Source of the DNA: Lateolabrax maculatus
Taxonomy: Eukaryota; Chordata; Actinopteri; Acropomatiformes; Lateolabracidae
Length of the DNA: 64,000 nucleotides
Assembly (NCBI GenBank): GCA_031216445.1
Contig: CM062205.1
Coordinates: 15,027,001 to 15,091,000, forward strand
Direction of reading: 5' to 3'
Under the pieces are notes generated by a model. It made no database searches. It was given only the letters and a program-made list of their open reading frames with translations, and was not told the origin of the DNA. This document shows, one piece after another, positions 40,006 to 53,063 of the stretch; the stretch's first letter is position 1, and the number at the start of each line of letters is the position of its first letter. A program made the position numbers and the translations under genes.

Positions 40006-40136
40006 GACTCATCTGTGTGTCACTGCTCTTCTCTGCCAGACTGGTAGACTCACTGACACAGAGGGAGAGAAGCACATACAAACAGCGAAGAGTTGAAATT
40101 AAAGGAACCTATTCCGGCTGATCTTGGAGTGGAGAC

Positions 40137-43100
40137 ATGACCAAGGAGACTGAGTAAGTTCTGTGAGAACATTTTTTTTTCCTCATGTGTCTTAAAATGT
40201 GTGCTTTATCTGAATATATTTTCCAAATGTATGCCTTTTTTACACAAGATAAAAACATTTTGGTTACACACACTGTGTTATAAAGTGTATATAGTTCATG
40301 TAAGATTCCAGTCTGGGCGACAGAAACCCCCCTTCTTCCTATGTGCAATGAGACCCCCATGTGAAAGGTCCCTTTTTTAAGGAAGGGGTGTTTTGCAGGG
40401 GAAATTGATATGGATAGCTTTAACACACGCACACATAAACACACACACAGTCGGGTCTGTGGTTGTACCTGGTCTGTTTCGGCTTGTGTTGTCACTAACC
40501 TAGGGGCCACAGAGCACAAAAGGAGACTGGGAAATAAGAATCTCCTCTTGAGGTGTTGGACAGAGACAGAGGGCAATGACAGCATGTAATGCATTGAATT
40601 ACATAATGGCGAAACCCTAGACACGAGCCCCCCCTCTGTGTCTGTGTAAAACATCTGCACTCGGCTGGTTTTAGAGTGAAATGGAGTAACTATGGAGTTG
40701 TGTGGCGTTAACTGAGGCTGCTGGGTGTGAGAAGGAGAGACAGGTGCATCTTAGAGCAGGTGTATGCTGTTTTAGTCTTGTAATGTAGCTGAGATATCAA
40801 GAAAAGACATAAACTAAGGCTGTAATCTGGCATCTAAACAACTTATTTCTGGTTTTCTCATAGACAATATTCAGATTAATCCTTGTGAGAAATCACTGGA
40901 TTTCTCCTTAAGCTTTGGATGTGCTGTGAACACCTGTGGTCTTTCCCTCCTGTCAGCACATTTAATTAGCCGTTTATCCAGAGTAAACTGCAGCTATTTG
41001 TTCATTAGCTACTTCAGACAAACTCCAAAGGGGGCTTATCTTGGTAGGCAGGATATTTACAATACAGTGTCACTGCGAGTCTTTCCAAACAAATCCAATC
41101 CTCAGAATCTCAGGCTTTCTTTCTTTGTGTGTGTCTGTGTGTGTGTGTGTGTGTGTGTTATGGAAAAGCAGGGCTCACTTCAGTGATGGTTGTGGGTCTC
41201 TATTTACTTAGTAAGAAAATCATGTCATCGCTTTTGAGATCTGTGCAAAGAAGAAAGTTTATACAGGATTCAAGGTGTGTGTTGGGGGGAAGTGGCGGAG
41301 GGGGATGTTAGTGGGTGGCCCTTGGCGTTATAAACCTTTTGACACCACTGCTTTTGCGGGATGTTACTCAGCTCTGTGGTTTTGCAATCGAAACCCTCCA
41401 TGCTCAGTGGCAAGTATGTGCAGTGCCCCGAGGTTCAGGTACAGCTGTTAAACTCCAAATTACTCTCACTCTGTCAAACCGTGTGTGTGTGTGTGTGTGT
41501 GTGTGTAATAAGCATTTTAATAAGTGAATACATTTATTTATTTTTGGACCTAGATAATTACACACTTTTTTCTCCCCTTTCACTTTTTTCTGTGTATATT
41601 TTGATTCTAATCAATCAATCTCAACTCTTTCCTCCACTCTGTAGGACTCTGGGACTAGTCTTTCAGAGCGAGAACTTCAACTATAACCGTTACACTAACC
41701 ACATCATGGACTCCTGGTCCTACCTGGAGAGCCCTGCGCCCGAGTCGAACCACTCCAAACCCAGACTCCACCCAGGAGACGACTTGACAGCCTTAACCAT
41801 GCTTTATGAACAGTGCAAGGTAGATAATGAAGAGTCAGTAGTAATGAGAAACCAAACTTAACTGTTGTTGTTAACCCCAAGATAAGTACACCTAAACCAC
41901 TCTGACCACTTTTTTAACTATTTTTCCAGAGTCAGAAAGAGCAGAAGATTACTTCCTGCAACCGCGCTGGCAACATCTGCAAAACAACAGAAAGGTAAGG
42001 CACATAATTCAGACTAAAATTATTAATTTGTGTTTATATATCACTCCCCGTGTAGCAGTCCTCATCATATGTTACACACATTTTTACCAAGAAGAGTGCA
42101 AATGAAAATAATTGCAAAATCAACAAAAAATGTAAATTTTCCAAATTTAAAGTATTACTTTAAAATTAATTTTAAATTAACAATAATTTCTAGGGTAAAA
42201 TAAAAATATAAAGTGTCCCTGTTTATTCCAATCCTATCCCCTGTTGTGACTGGAAAAAAATTATTAGAGGATACAGAAAGAGAAAGGCAGGGCCATAAAC
42301 AGGTGAGTGGGTAATCCTCAAGTCAAACATCGTCAAAGGGATTATTGTCTACCTCTTCAGTCCTTCCATCTATCCTCCCTCCATCATCATCTCTGATAAA
42401 GAGTTTCCCAACAGGTGGACAGACAGTTGTTTTTCCTCCCTCTGTCCTCACTGAGCTCTCCATTCCCACTTCTTGTTAGGTGGCTGAGAAATGGCCATTG
42501 TTGGGGCACAAGTGTTGTCCCCTCAAACATTTTAAACAGAGAAACTCAAACACGGAGAAGAAACAAAGATGGATTAAGACACAAATAGAACCCACCCAGA
42601 TTCACATCGTGTCTTTCCGCGAGTTCACCTTGCAGTAGCTGTGTGTGTTGAGAGTTTAGACACAATAAGTGCTTTTGCTGACTTTTGTATGTTTGAACAG
42701 GCTGTCTGTAGGCTTCTGTAATACTAAAGGCACACTACAGTTAGTCATTTTAGGGTTGTTTGTTTCCTTGTTACCTGGGTTGAGTGTTACAGAGATATAC
42801 TGACATCACAAATGTGGCTCTCCCATTGTAATTAATCAGCTTTCTTTTTCTTTCCTACTTCCTCTTTTCCCCCACCCTGCCAGGGCTCCCAACAACACCA
42901 GTGACTTTGGCTCATTGGAGGCGTCCGCCAACGTCATGAAGATGCTCTCTGAGAGTGTTCCCTCAGGCCATCTCCACGAAGTTTTGGGATCCAAGCAGAA
43001 CACCTCCCTGTCCATTCCCACGACCTCAGACACCTACGCCACCCTGACCAGCGTCGTAGCAGACACTTACGACAAACAGGAGCTCAACATCATCTTTGAC

Positions 43101-46030
43101 TCCCTCCTGCAGAAGTGGCCAGAGACCGGTCCTTTCCCTGACCCCAGCACTGAGGTAAGTTTAGTCTTATTATTTGAAAACTGAGCCCTGTCTGCTGTTC
43201 TAGTCTTCTACTTGGCATTTCATCTCCCTGTTTCCTTTATTAACAAACGTCCTTGTGTGTTTTTCAGACTCTTCCCTACAGCGATCCCTTCCCTGAGGAC
43301 CAGTCTAGCCCGGTCTACACGGGCTCCTACACTGGCTCCCCACCAGAGAGATTCAGGAATGAGTTCCAGTTTTCCCTGGGAGCTCCCCTGGCTTCTTCTT
43401 ACAAGTCCAGTGAGCTTCCCATGGTCTACCTGAACAAGGGCCAGTTCTACCCCATCACTCTCCAGGGAGTGGACAGCAGTGCCTGCCTCACTGCCACCAA
43501 AGTCAAGGTGAGTCATTGGAAAAGCAACCATTTTTTTTAATGTTAATATATTCCAGAGTTCTTGTTTGTTTTTCAATGCGTGTATGTAACGTAAAAAAAA
43601 ATGTGACTATTGTTCTAAATGGCATCCTTCCCTTCAGGCTTTATTCACTAGGCCATGAATACAAAAATTCTTTGCGTGCCACCAAGTCAACCCTTCCCAA
43701 TATCTGTTCCTCCCTTGGAACGAGCTCCTCGGTGACTAATACCCTGCTGACACCCTGCACACTGTGCTGCTACCATTAAAATGACAATGTCCTGCCCTGT
43801 ATAATTTATCCCTACAGTGATGTAATGAGGCCAGAGTGCAACGGGGCTAAGCTCAGCTCTGTTGGTCTGATCTGACAAAAGCAGAGTTAAAAAAAAAAAA
43901 GAGGAGTGCACAAGGAAGGGGGGGGTGAAAGGTGTGGTGTGGTTTTAAAACATAAGCAACAACCCTTTTCTTTGTCAAGCAAATCAGAGGATAAGAACAA
44001 ACACAAACACACACCCGCTCACTGCAAATAACTGATGACAATGTGAGGAGAAAAGGGGGATTTGGAGTGATAAATTAAACGTGGTAGCTTCTAAAGGAGA
44101 GATGGTCATTTTTGGCGCTGAAAGAACTACATTCAGCTCGACAAGTGTTCCTAATTCTCTACTTTTCTGTCGCCTGTCTTTCTCCACTTCAGACAGTAGT
44201 GATGGCTGTGTTTGAGAATGACAAGAGCCCAGAAACACAGCTCCGCTTTTGGAACCACTGGCATGCACGCCAGCCAACCGCCAAGCAGAGGGTCATTGAT
44301 GTTGGTAAGTTCATAAAAATATGTTGTGCACCTGTACAAAGACATGTACTCGAATGGGAAAAACAGTGAAAGACTCAACCTGTCAATCTAGATAGAAACC
44401 TGAAAAGATTTTTTTGCGTGCAGAAAAGAAGATTAACCCATTTTTTTGTTCCTTTTATAGCGGACTACAAAGAGGTGTTCAGCGGCATTAGCAACATAGA
44501 GGAGGTGGCCTTCAATGCTTTCTCCTTTGTCTGGAACCCCAATGAGGAGGCTAAGGTAAAAACACTTCATCAATAAACAATAGGTATTTTTTTATATAAT
44601 GTGAATCTGTAGTTCTCTGATGAGAGAAGGAACAGAGCAGGTGGAAGATTTAGAAGAAAAGGGAGGTGGAGAGAGAAGGAGTGGCTGAGGAGGGAGGGAA
44701 GGAATCCTAGAAATGTGTTTGGCCCTGAGGCTCCTGTCACCACAGCAGGCGAGCGCCTCACGGCTTCTCTGTGGCCCAGAGGTGCTGAGGTGGGGCCACC
44801 AAACCTGCTGCGGGTAGAGAGAAGCAGGAAGAAGGGAAATTATTGGTAGCAAATGTGAGGAAGACTGAGTGAAACATGTATAGGTCTCTTTTTCAGACGG
44901 AGAGAGCAGCAGGTGTTCTCAGTTTTTAAACGGACAAACAAACATTAACTTATTATTATTATTCCTATTATCTTTTTTTTTTTTTTTTTATCAAATTGCA
45001 TTCCTAAAATGTCATTATGTTGTAAAATGGCTCCAGCTTCTTTCTTTGTTTTTCATTAGCATACGTCTCTCAAACCTGTCATTGTGTCTCTACTGAGGCG
45101 CATGTACAAAAACTTAAACTTAAAAAATACCCTCTCCTATTCCTACAGGTGTACATTGGTGTCAACTCCCTGAGCACGGACTTCTCCTCTCAGAAGGGAG
45201 TGAAAGGCCTGCCTCTAAACATACAGATTGACACTTATGACTTCAGCTCAGGAGCCAACCACCTCATACACAGAGCTGCTTGCCAGGTCAAGATCTTCTG
45301 TGATAAGGTACGTCGCTTTTGTCATTGTGCTTCATTCACCTTTTTGTTACGCACACCAAAAAAATTAATTTAAAAAAAAAGTGACATTTGTGGAGTCAAA
45401 GTCATTATTGTAACCACGTGATTGTGCGTCCTCAGGGTGCAGAGAGGAAGATGCGGGATGAGGAGAGGAAGAGAAGCAAAAGGAAGGGAAAGCCTGCCAA
45501 TGACACTAACTGTGAGTGCTGCAAACAGACTTAAAGATAATTTCACCCTTCAGTATACATACAGCATACAAACAGTTTATTGAGAGTGTATTCTAAAATT
45601 ATGGACCTTCTTGCTTTTGTTTCCAGCCATCAAGTCTTTAGTGAGCAGCTCCATGGGCAGTGAATGTACCTTCTTCCAAACCCTGGATGATCACATCACC
45701 CAGCCAGTTCTCTTTATTCCAGAAACACACCTCTCCAGTTTACAGCGCATGGTACGTCCCACTTTATCTATATTTTGTTTTGGCTCGCAACGCTCCTGTA
45801 CTTTTGTGCTGAATGAATCATGTTCCTGACCCCTGCGTCCCTGCAAGCAATAGGACAGGCACGAGCGAGGCAGGAAAAAACTGTGGGAAAGTATGTAGTG
45901 GGAAAAGTGGGCTGGGAAGGGGAGGGGATGGTGTCAGCAAAATTGAGAAGGGCTTCTTGGAGTCGAAACCAGGCACATGTACAAGCCACTACACCTACAG
46001 ACACTGAGATTAAGCTATGGGGGCTCACAC

Positions 46031-46067
<37 letters not shown>

Positions 46068-46222
46068 CACACACACCTGGTGCAACAGCACACAGACATC
46101 TGACACACAGTATGCGCCACCCTCATATTCGCTGTTTCTTCCCCTCACACATACTTGCAAAAACAGCGAGGCGAGAGTGCTGTTCAGACAGGCCAGATTT
46201 CCCACACTTTGGAGTCCAGGTG

Positions 46223-46274
<52 letters not shown>

Positions 46275-48774
46275 TGTGTGTGTGCCTTCCCCTGATTTAC
46301 AGTGAGTGAAACTGAAGATCAAAATAAACCAGCAATTACAAAATTACACACAGTAATAATGCAATGCTCCACAGTCAGCAACGAATGACTAAGACAGAAA
46401 ATGTCTGTGATTGGTCAGTACGATAAAGTGTAGGATGGTCCTATCTGTGTCTCTCCATCAGTGTCCATGCTTACATGGTTCTGTAAGAGGTTATGGGAAA
46501 TGCAGTCTTAAAGTAATGATAAGATTCCTTTTTGAAGGTATTGCACACAACAGTGGGATATTAAGCAATGCTTTTATCAGTGGAGTGGTGTCTAATCAGA
46601 TCTCTGGCCTCCTTTCTGTCTCTCTCTCTCTCTCTAGGCCACTCCCATGGACGAGATCGAAAGGTAAGCATAGATATCCTAATAAACACAAGGCAACATT
46701 AACAGCTGCCCATCACTACCATTTATTTCCGAATAAACGCAGTGGCTGTAGTAGTCTGATGTGAATGTCTGTCCTGTTTTCCTAGGAGTTCTATGAAGAG
46801 ACTGTATCAAGACAGAGACCAGAACAGCTCTCCACCGAGCAAGCAAGCCCGCAAAGAAAACACACAAAGAGGTACATAGAAAACTGAAGGTCTAATATTT
46901 GAAAAAAACATGCAAAGATCAGTGTCCAACCAATAAGATTTTCTCCTATTTTTATGCTGAATGTTTTATTTCTTCTCTCGCAACAGTAATGCTGTATGTG
47001 AGGACAGGAGCTGAAGAGGTGTTTGATGCGCTCCTGCTCAGTACGCCAACGCTGTCAGGCCTACGAGAAGCTGTAAGTAACACACACTGACTTCAAACAC
47101 CTTCATAAACACATTCCTGAATTATCTCATTGTTATTGCCTTCCAACAAACTCATAACTCACACATCGTGCTGGCATAGCGTTAATTTTACTGTATGTTG
47201 TCTCAAGTGTATTATCTTTCTTTCAGCGGGAGAGCTCGCTAACTGTCATCTCATATTCCTTTCCTTCCTCAGGTTTCAGAAAAGTATGGTATGCAAAAAG
47301 ACACCATTGGGAAAATCTACAAAAAATGCAAGAGAGGGTGAGTATCTTATTGTTTATCTGGTATGTCTAATGCACTACTGTTATACAACTGGCTTAACAC
47401 ACAAGCTGGATTAAAAGAGTCCATTTGACACAAACTATGTGCATAAATTCAGGGCTTAGTTTGTTGTTTTTAATCTCCGCCTCGTTTAGTGAAGCTCATG
47501 TTGACAGACTGGGTAGGTTGGTTAGTTGGCTCGGCCTGCTGGAATGTGTTTAATTGCAGCTCCTCCATAAGAAAGACAAGTGACTGAGACAGGGTGAAAA
47601 CATTTCAAAAAATCCTGCAGATCGTCATGGCCGATTGTTCTACTTGTTTATTTATGTTTCATAACCTCATATTATCGGTACATCAGGACGTTTTTCGGTG
47701 TTGAAAGAGATATCTAGTGTGATGGAGTTGAAGGTTGTCCATCAAGTTTTTATTTTCATTTTTTAAGTGTAACATTGACATAGGTCAGGTGAGTTTGTAA
47801 GAGCTGCACTTCTCCTGCGCTGAATTTAGGCACTTTGGATGGGTGCCCTGTTTAAAAGAAAAAACTCAAGGACTCCAATGTGTTTTCTGAGGAAAATATT
47901 AGGAAACAAGGTAGAACTCCAGTGGTAATGAAAAGGTCACCTCCTCTCTTGATGGCCGATGATTCGTAAAGATCTACTTACCATCATAGCTAAGTGCTGG
48001 CTTAAAAAAAAATAAAAAAATACCTGTCTCAATAGTCAATAGTAATTTCCAAGTATCCAACTGTATCTCACACAGTCAATAGATGTCAAACTAATAATAG
48101 TCTGGGTGACTGCCTGTAAAATAACAGAGATCAGAGGGCTTTTTTTTTTTTAGATGTTAATAAGACCTCCTGGCAGAGACTGAAACACCTCTGGGTGATT
48201 TTCCTGCTGCTTGCCGGCAGCGATCACTTCAGGGGGTGCAGCTAAGCTAACAGGTTGGGTTACATTCCCCCGCAGTTCCCTCCCTCCTCTTTTGCCCTTG
48301 TCTTCAATCAGCCCTGTCCCCGCAGGCAAAATGAATGAGCCGGTGGTTAGTTCAGGCATTAAAGCCTTAAAGACTTAAAGGATAGTGGTAATGTTGGGGA
48401 GGAGGAAGTGAGTGACCTGTTTTACTACCCCTACTGATGCAGGAGATACTGTCACTGTGTTTTTACGCCCTGGAAACTTCCTCCAAACAAATTACACGTT
48501 GCGTTTAACACAAACAAGAAACCTAGTGACTTGTTATGTCACACTTGAGTTAAAGTAGAGTACGACACGTTTTAGAGCCACTTTGCACCACTGATTTTTT
48601 TTTCCTTCGTCATGGTTACTAAGGTAACCGTTTATTTTTGTTTGTCTTCTCTTCAGGATTTACGTCAACATGGACGACAACATCATCGAACACTACACCA
48701 ACCAGTCAGCCTTCCTCATTGAGATGTCCGAGGTTGTTGGCGGCCAGTTCCAGGTCACTCTCATTGAAGTATGA
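40137..48774 (+). CDS. grhl3: Grainyhead-like transcription factor 3
   Basis: Fifteen coding exons join in phase to 571 residues: 40137-40153, 41645-41819, 41930-41994, 42884-43154, 43268-43507, 44193-44304, 44461-44555, 45149-45307, 45436-45511, 45627-45751, 46638-46663, 46786-46871, 46987-47072, 47273-47337 and 48657-48774 (TGA). The CP2-type DNA-binding domain spans about residues 225-440, with the family's YLNKGQFYPITL, QLRFWNHWHARQPTAKQRV, SFVWNPNEEAKV and STDFSSQKGVKG motifs. A basic stretch (RKRSKRKGK) near 390 may be a nuclear signal. The C-terminal dimerisation domain is at about 483-571 (VMLYVRTGAEEVFDALLL, KIYKKCKRG). The N-terminal activation region is short and diverged. GRHL3 drives epidermal differentiation, barrier formation and neural tube closure. 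Assignment to paralogue 3 rests on resemblance plus neighbouring nipal3 and rcan3. Exon 1 codes only five full codons; exon 11 is a 26-nt microexon. Confidence 0.95.
41126..41158. repeat. (GT)n microsatellite in grhl3 intron 1
   Basis: GT units with one TC interruption. Confidence 0.9.
41481..41506. repeat. (GT)n microsatellite in grhl3 intron 1
   Basis: Thirteen GT units, about 140 bases before grhl3 exon 2. Confidence 0.9.
46035..46065. repeat. (CA)n microsatellite in grhl3 intron 10
   Basis: About 15 CA units, facing a complementary (TG)n block 155 bases further on. Confidence 0.95.
46220..46284. repeat. (TG)n microsatellite in grhl3 intron 10
   Basis: About 32 TG units with CG and TATG interruptions; complementary to the (CA)n block at 46035. 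Confidence 0.95.
46616..46635. repeat. (TC)n tract forming the grhl3 exon 11 pyrimidine tract
   Basis: Ten TC units run straight into the AG acceptor of the 26-nt microexon at 46638. Confidence 0.9.
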
Positions 48775-49675
48775 GAGGCAGCATCCAATCAGCCACCATT
48801 GAAGGATGTAACAAATCACAGCTGCCAGTCGAAACCATCTCTCAAAGCACTGCCTAATTAAAGACAATGTAAGCTGTGGACTGCTAAAACCAATAACAGA
48901 ACTGGACTGAAGAGATCTCTCCAGTTTTTCCAACCTCAGTTGGAAATGTCAAATCGATTTTTGTAAATACCACTCGCCACACGTTCTTATGATTTTGTTA
49001 TTTGAATTTAATATTGTAACATAAAAGGAATTATGATGAACAGCCTTGTACATATATAATGTAAATAGATTTTAATATGACAGTGTTTTATGAACTATCC
49101 ATGTGCATGTCGCAATCCATTTTCCAGGAATAATTCTGTATTTCAAGAGCTCTGTACATGATTTATGTACAGTGTATTTTCAGCATTTTCAGAGGTCGCC
49201 ATTCTTGCTGCTTTCAATGTACTCATCATTTCTTCTACAAGACCCAATGGTGCGTTTACTCACCCACAACCTACTAATAATGTTTTTCACTGCCATAAGT
49301 ATCTTCCTGAAGGTTCCTGTTAGTTTCACGACTAAAACTGCTCGATACCGGGTTAAATTCAGAACCAAAAGTCAGACATTTCCAACCATAAAACCACACA
49401 ATAGTTAGTGTTGGCCATCATTTTTGCCCAAAGTAAACATTTCCTAACTGTATGGTGTACCCACAGATTTTTCCTGGAAATAGTTCAAACCCTCCCAAAC
49501 CCCGAGGCTTGCCAGAGGACTTTCATAGTATGCGTGTGTCTGTGTAAAAAGATGTAGGATTTTTTTTTTCCACTTATACGTTACACATCATTTCAAAACA
49601 AACATGTATCCCTGTAATATTTCATTATAATGGAAATTCTGGTTGTATTGGCATATCTTGCCTCTTTTGTAAGAA

Positions 49676-49681
49676 AATAAA
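49676..49681 (+). terminator. grhl3: grhl3 polyadenylation signal
   Basis: AATAAA about 900 bases after the grhl3 stop codon, followed within 20-30 bases by a GT-rich element (GTTTTGTGGCTGGTTGT). The 3' UTR between is AT-rich, as is usual. Cleavage is expected near 49695. Confidence 0.75.
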
Positions 49682-51998
49682 GAAAATGCATAATAGGTTT
49701 TGTGGCTGGTTGTAATTTATTTATAGTTACCATGCATACAGATTTGATTGAAAAGGCAGCCATTCACAGCTCTCCGATGATCAATTAACACTGGAAGAGA
49801 ACAGAAGATGAATGAGAGATGCTTCCTGTGTATGTGCATAACTACAATTAGTCTTTTGAGGTGAAGTGCATAATTGAGCTCTTCACAGATCAAACACAAG
49901 CATGAAACATATCTACATAACAGAGGTTTGGTCTTATATTCTGTATTTGTTGTATGTATGAAGTGGTATGTATGTGTTTTTTTGGGGGGGGGGATGCAGA
50001 TGAAGACAAACGAAAACAAAATACGTTTTGGTTTTCTAGCAGCTCCGTGTGCTCCAAAATAGGAAGCACACACGTGTCAAAGTGTTGGCATACACAGAAA
50101 AGCACACTGCCTTACCCTATTTGGTGACACTGCCGGAGCAAAGCAGGGAGGCACTCTGTCCTCGATACAAAACAGACATCCTTCAGCAAGTCAAAAAAAC
50201 ACTCACACACGTATAAAAAGTAAGGCAGACAGGCAGACAGCCGGGGAAGCAGCAAGGCACAGACACAAGGACAAACAGAGACAGGAAGACAAAGAAAATT
50301 AGGACGCAGAGACAGGTGGGGAGACTGCTGAAGCAAGGATAGATGAGAAGGAAGAGAGAGCAAGAATAATGAAGAGGTGGTTGCACCATCTGCTGCCAGA
50401 GAGAGAAACATGTTAGCAATTCAGCCGAGAGCAGCAAGCTGCAGTGAGATACCCACAACCCTTCCTGAATGGTAAGTGACTGTGACTCCATGGGCTGTGT
50501 CTCTGTCTGCGCTGGAAATGTGCCTGTGTGTAAGAAAGCGTATTATTAACCTACAGTATGTTTGTCATTTTCAATTCATGACTAGCCTCTTCAGTGTTGT
50601 GCCTCTCTGCATACCTTTCCTCTTCCCATCTTTGCATTTAAGTCATTGCAGTAGTAGACAGTAATAGATGGACTTGGCAGGTACATCTTTTGGTTTGATC
50701 ATTGTCCAAAAGCAACAAGGGATACCTATGTACAAAAACATACCGAGTACCTCGAACCTTCAATTAAATCTCTCTTTTGTGTCATGTCATTATAGTCAAA
50801 GTAATTCCAGTAGCAGAACAGGAAATACTGCCATATTTGTAATTACAATGTTGACATATCATTATAGACACTGACAATGACACTTGCTGACAGTTTATGA
50901 AAATACACGCCACTCTCTTGGATCTCTTCAATATCCAGACATGCATTTTCATGGCAAATTTCTGTTCTATTTAATCTCTTCTATTCTAGTCTAATCTATT
51001 CTGGTATATTCTGGCACATTTCAGATCCTTTTAAAATTAGATTTCTCATTACTCTCATAAAGGTGATTGGTCCATCTTCTCAGTTTAAATGTCATCAGCC
51101 CTCCAGTCACACTTCCAAAGGGGAAATATGCTTCCATTAATCAAGTCAAATAAATCACATTCGTACAATATTCGGTATGCCAATATGTCCAATGTCTGAT
51201 ATGTTTTTACTAATTTCGTAATCTTTTCCTAGGTTTTTTCTACAAAGTGACTTTAGTGGCCTTTTTTTTTTTGTTACACACAAAAGTACATGATCTGTCT
51301 GTGGAAAATATCTTAGTCATTACAACTAAGCAATTTGTTAACCTACCTCTCAGTGGGTAAAAGGTAAGAACAGAGGCAGAATTTAAGATGAATTACTGTA
51401 CATAGGGAAAATTATATTATGTGAATTGATTTAATTGCCTTTAACTTTGTGTTTTCATTTTAAATCTCTTTATTTTTAATTTACTGCAGTAAGCTTTAGG
51501 GTCAAATCAAAATAACGTTTTGCAGGAAACTCAGAAACTGTTGCTCTGAAACTCACATTTCATCATCACATTGGGTTTTTGGTTTAAAAAGAAGAAAGTT
51601 GGGTAAAAAAGAAGATTTTGTACTGAAAAGTGTGTAAGTCATTGTGACTGGAGAGTAAATATGCAAAGAAAGATAAGGCAACGGTGGTCTTGAAGATTTA
51701 AAGAAATTCATAATCTTGTCACCGATGTGTTTGTTTGACAGAGGTGTATACTGACTGTGGCTGCGTTTGTATGTGTGTGTGCGTGTGTCTGTGTATTTGT
51801 GTGCATGAGTCACACATGTCTTCAAGTTGTTTTGTCTCCGTCCCAGAGGGCGTCCTGTCTTTCTTCTGGGCTGAGACGCTGTAGATAGACTCACTCTACA
51901 TTCAGACGCTGGTTCGACATAATTACTAACCCAACTAAATTCTTCCAAGGTCAAAGCTGGCCATCAATTGTCAGGCTTTGGGAAAACAGCAACAACAG

Positions 51999-52000
<2 letters not shown>

Positions 52001-52049
<49 letters not shown>
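52001..52049. repeat. (CA)n microsatellite
   Basis: About 24 pure CA units. Confidence 0.95.
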
Positions 52050-52051
<2 letters not shown>

Positions 52052-52639
52052 ACACTGTCACGATGAGACTGGCCAGGTTATTGTATCCTAGCAACAGAGG
52101 CAGACATCGACCGTTCAGTCTTTTCCTGTCTAGAGCTTGAGCCAAACCTCCTTCTGCTTTCTCCGGCTGCTGGAGCACTCGTCTCTGCTCTACTCCACAC
52201 CTCTGTTGTTCCTCATATCTCAATCTTCGTCTCTCTCTCCATCACCTCGACCTGACGTGCACTACCCTGCTCTCTGACTGAATCCTGATCCTTCACTCAG
52301 AATGAAGAGTCTGCAGCTGAAAGAGCGGAACGTTTCAATGGAGAGGTAATGGATGAACTTCAACTCATTAAGGTGTTTAACTTTTACTGTTCTGATCATT
52401 GAACTGACTCTTTTTGCCTATGCTAATAGCTGATTTCTACCTATTTGTGAAGGAAATAGGTTTAATATCTTTTTTTCAATATCTCCATTTCATTATCATT
52501 GTTGGTGTGTTTATGTTCATATATATACTTTGTATATATATTTATTTTTATATTTTTACATGGTAGTTAAATGTTTATGCTTATCTTTGTTTTGATTTGT
52601 CCTCCTTGTTCTCTGTTTAATTGTCTATTACTGTGTATG

Positions 52640-52732
52640 TACGTTGAGAGCAACGGAAAAAGAGTCAAATTCCTTGTATGTGAACACATTCATGGCCAAT
52701 AAAGCTGATTCAGATTCTGATTCTGATCTTTG
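52640..52732 (+). mobile_element. 3' tail of a truncated LINE, with GATTCT repeat
   Basis: The stretch AGAGTCAAATTCCTTGTATG is followed by GGCCAATAAAGCTGATTCAG and a short GATTCT microsatellite. This is the characteristic 3' end of a common fish LINE (L2-like, from memory). The AATAAA at about 52698 belongs to the element, not to a host gene. Confidence 0.55.
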
Positions 52733-53063
52733 TTTCTTCGCAGACATTTGTAAAATGTGAATGGATTTTATTCTATGTGAGATTTTATCTCTTTCATCTT
52801 TCATCATCACAGTTGTGTTGTCTTATCCTTTCAGAATAGAGCCGCACTGCTCTTAGGGTCCCACAACACCGACACATGATAATAACAAGCAGCGTTACTG
52901 TCTGGAGGAGCAGCAGCCACTGTCATCTTTCTTTTTGAAAATACTCACAGTGGAAAGAAAACTAAAGACAGGTACTGTGCAGCTGGTATGTTTTATTTTT
53001 TACAGAAAACAAATTAATAATATGTCTTGAGAGTTCTCTGAAAGAATTGGGCTTGCGCCAGTT

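Larger units (their letters stand above)
49720..52980. other. Interval between grhl3 and the claudin-like gene
   Basis: No conserved exon is visible. It contains a (CA)n block at 52001-52049 and a truncated LINE-like tail near 52640-52732. A short segment around 52300-52345 ends in a possible donor (GAG|GTAATG) and could be a 5' untranslated exon of the downstream claudin-like gene, whose body follows a possible acceptor near 53003. Confidence 0.5.

Noticed and set aside
40109..40660. A 183-codon frame antisense to grhl3 exon 1
   Set aside because: No homology, low-complexity content, and it overlaps the grhl3 start region on the other strand.
41361..41861. A 166-codon frame containing grhl3 exon 2
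   Set aside because: Only the part from 41645 to 41819 is exon; the rest is intron with a (GT)n run, and a clear acceptor precedes 41645.
45768..46322. Frames of 110-184 codons on both strands in grhl3 intron 10
   Set aside because: They are products of the (CA)n and (TG)n tracts, which stay open in several frames.
52690..52732. AATAAA at about 52698 as a gene end
   Set aside because: It belongs to the LINE-like tail and has no upstream gene in a suitable position.
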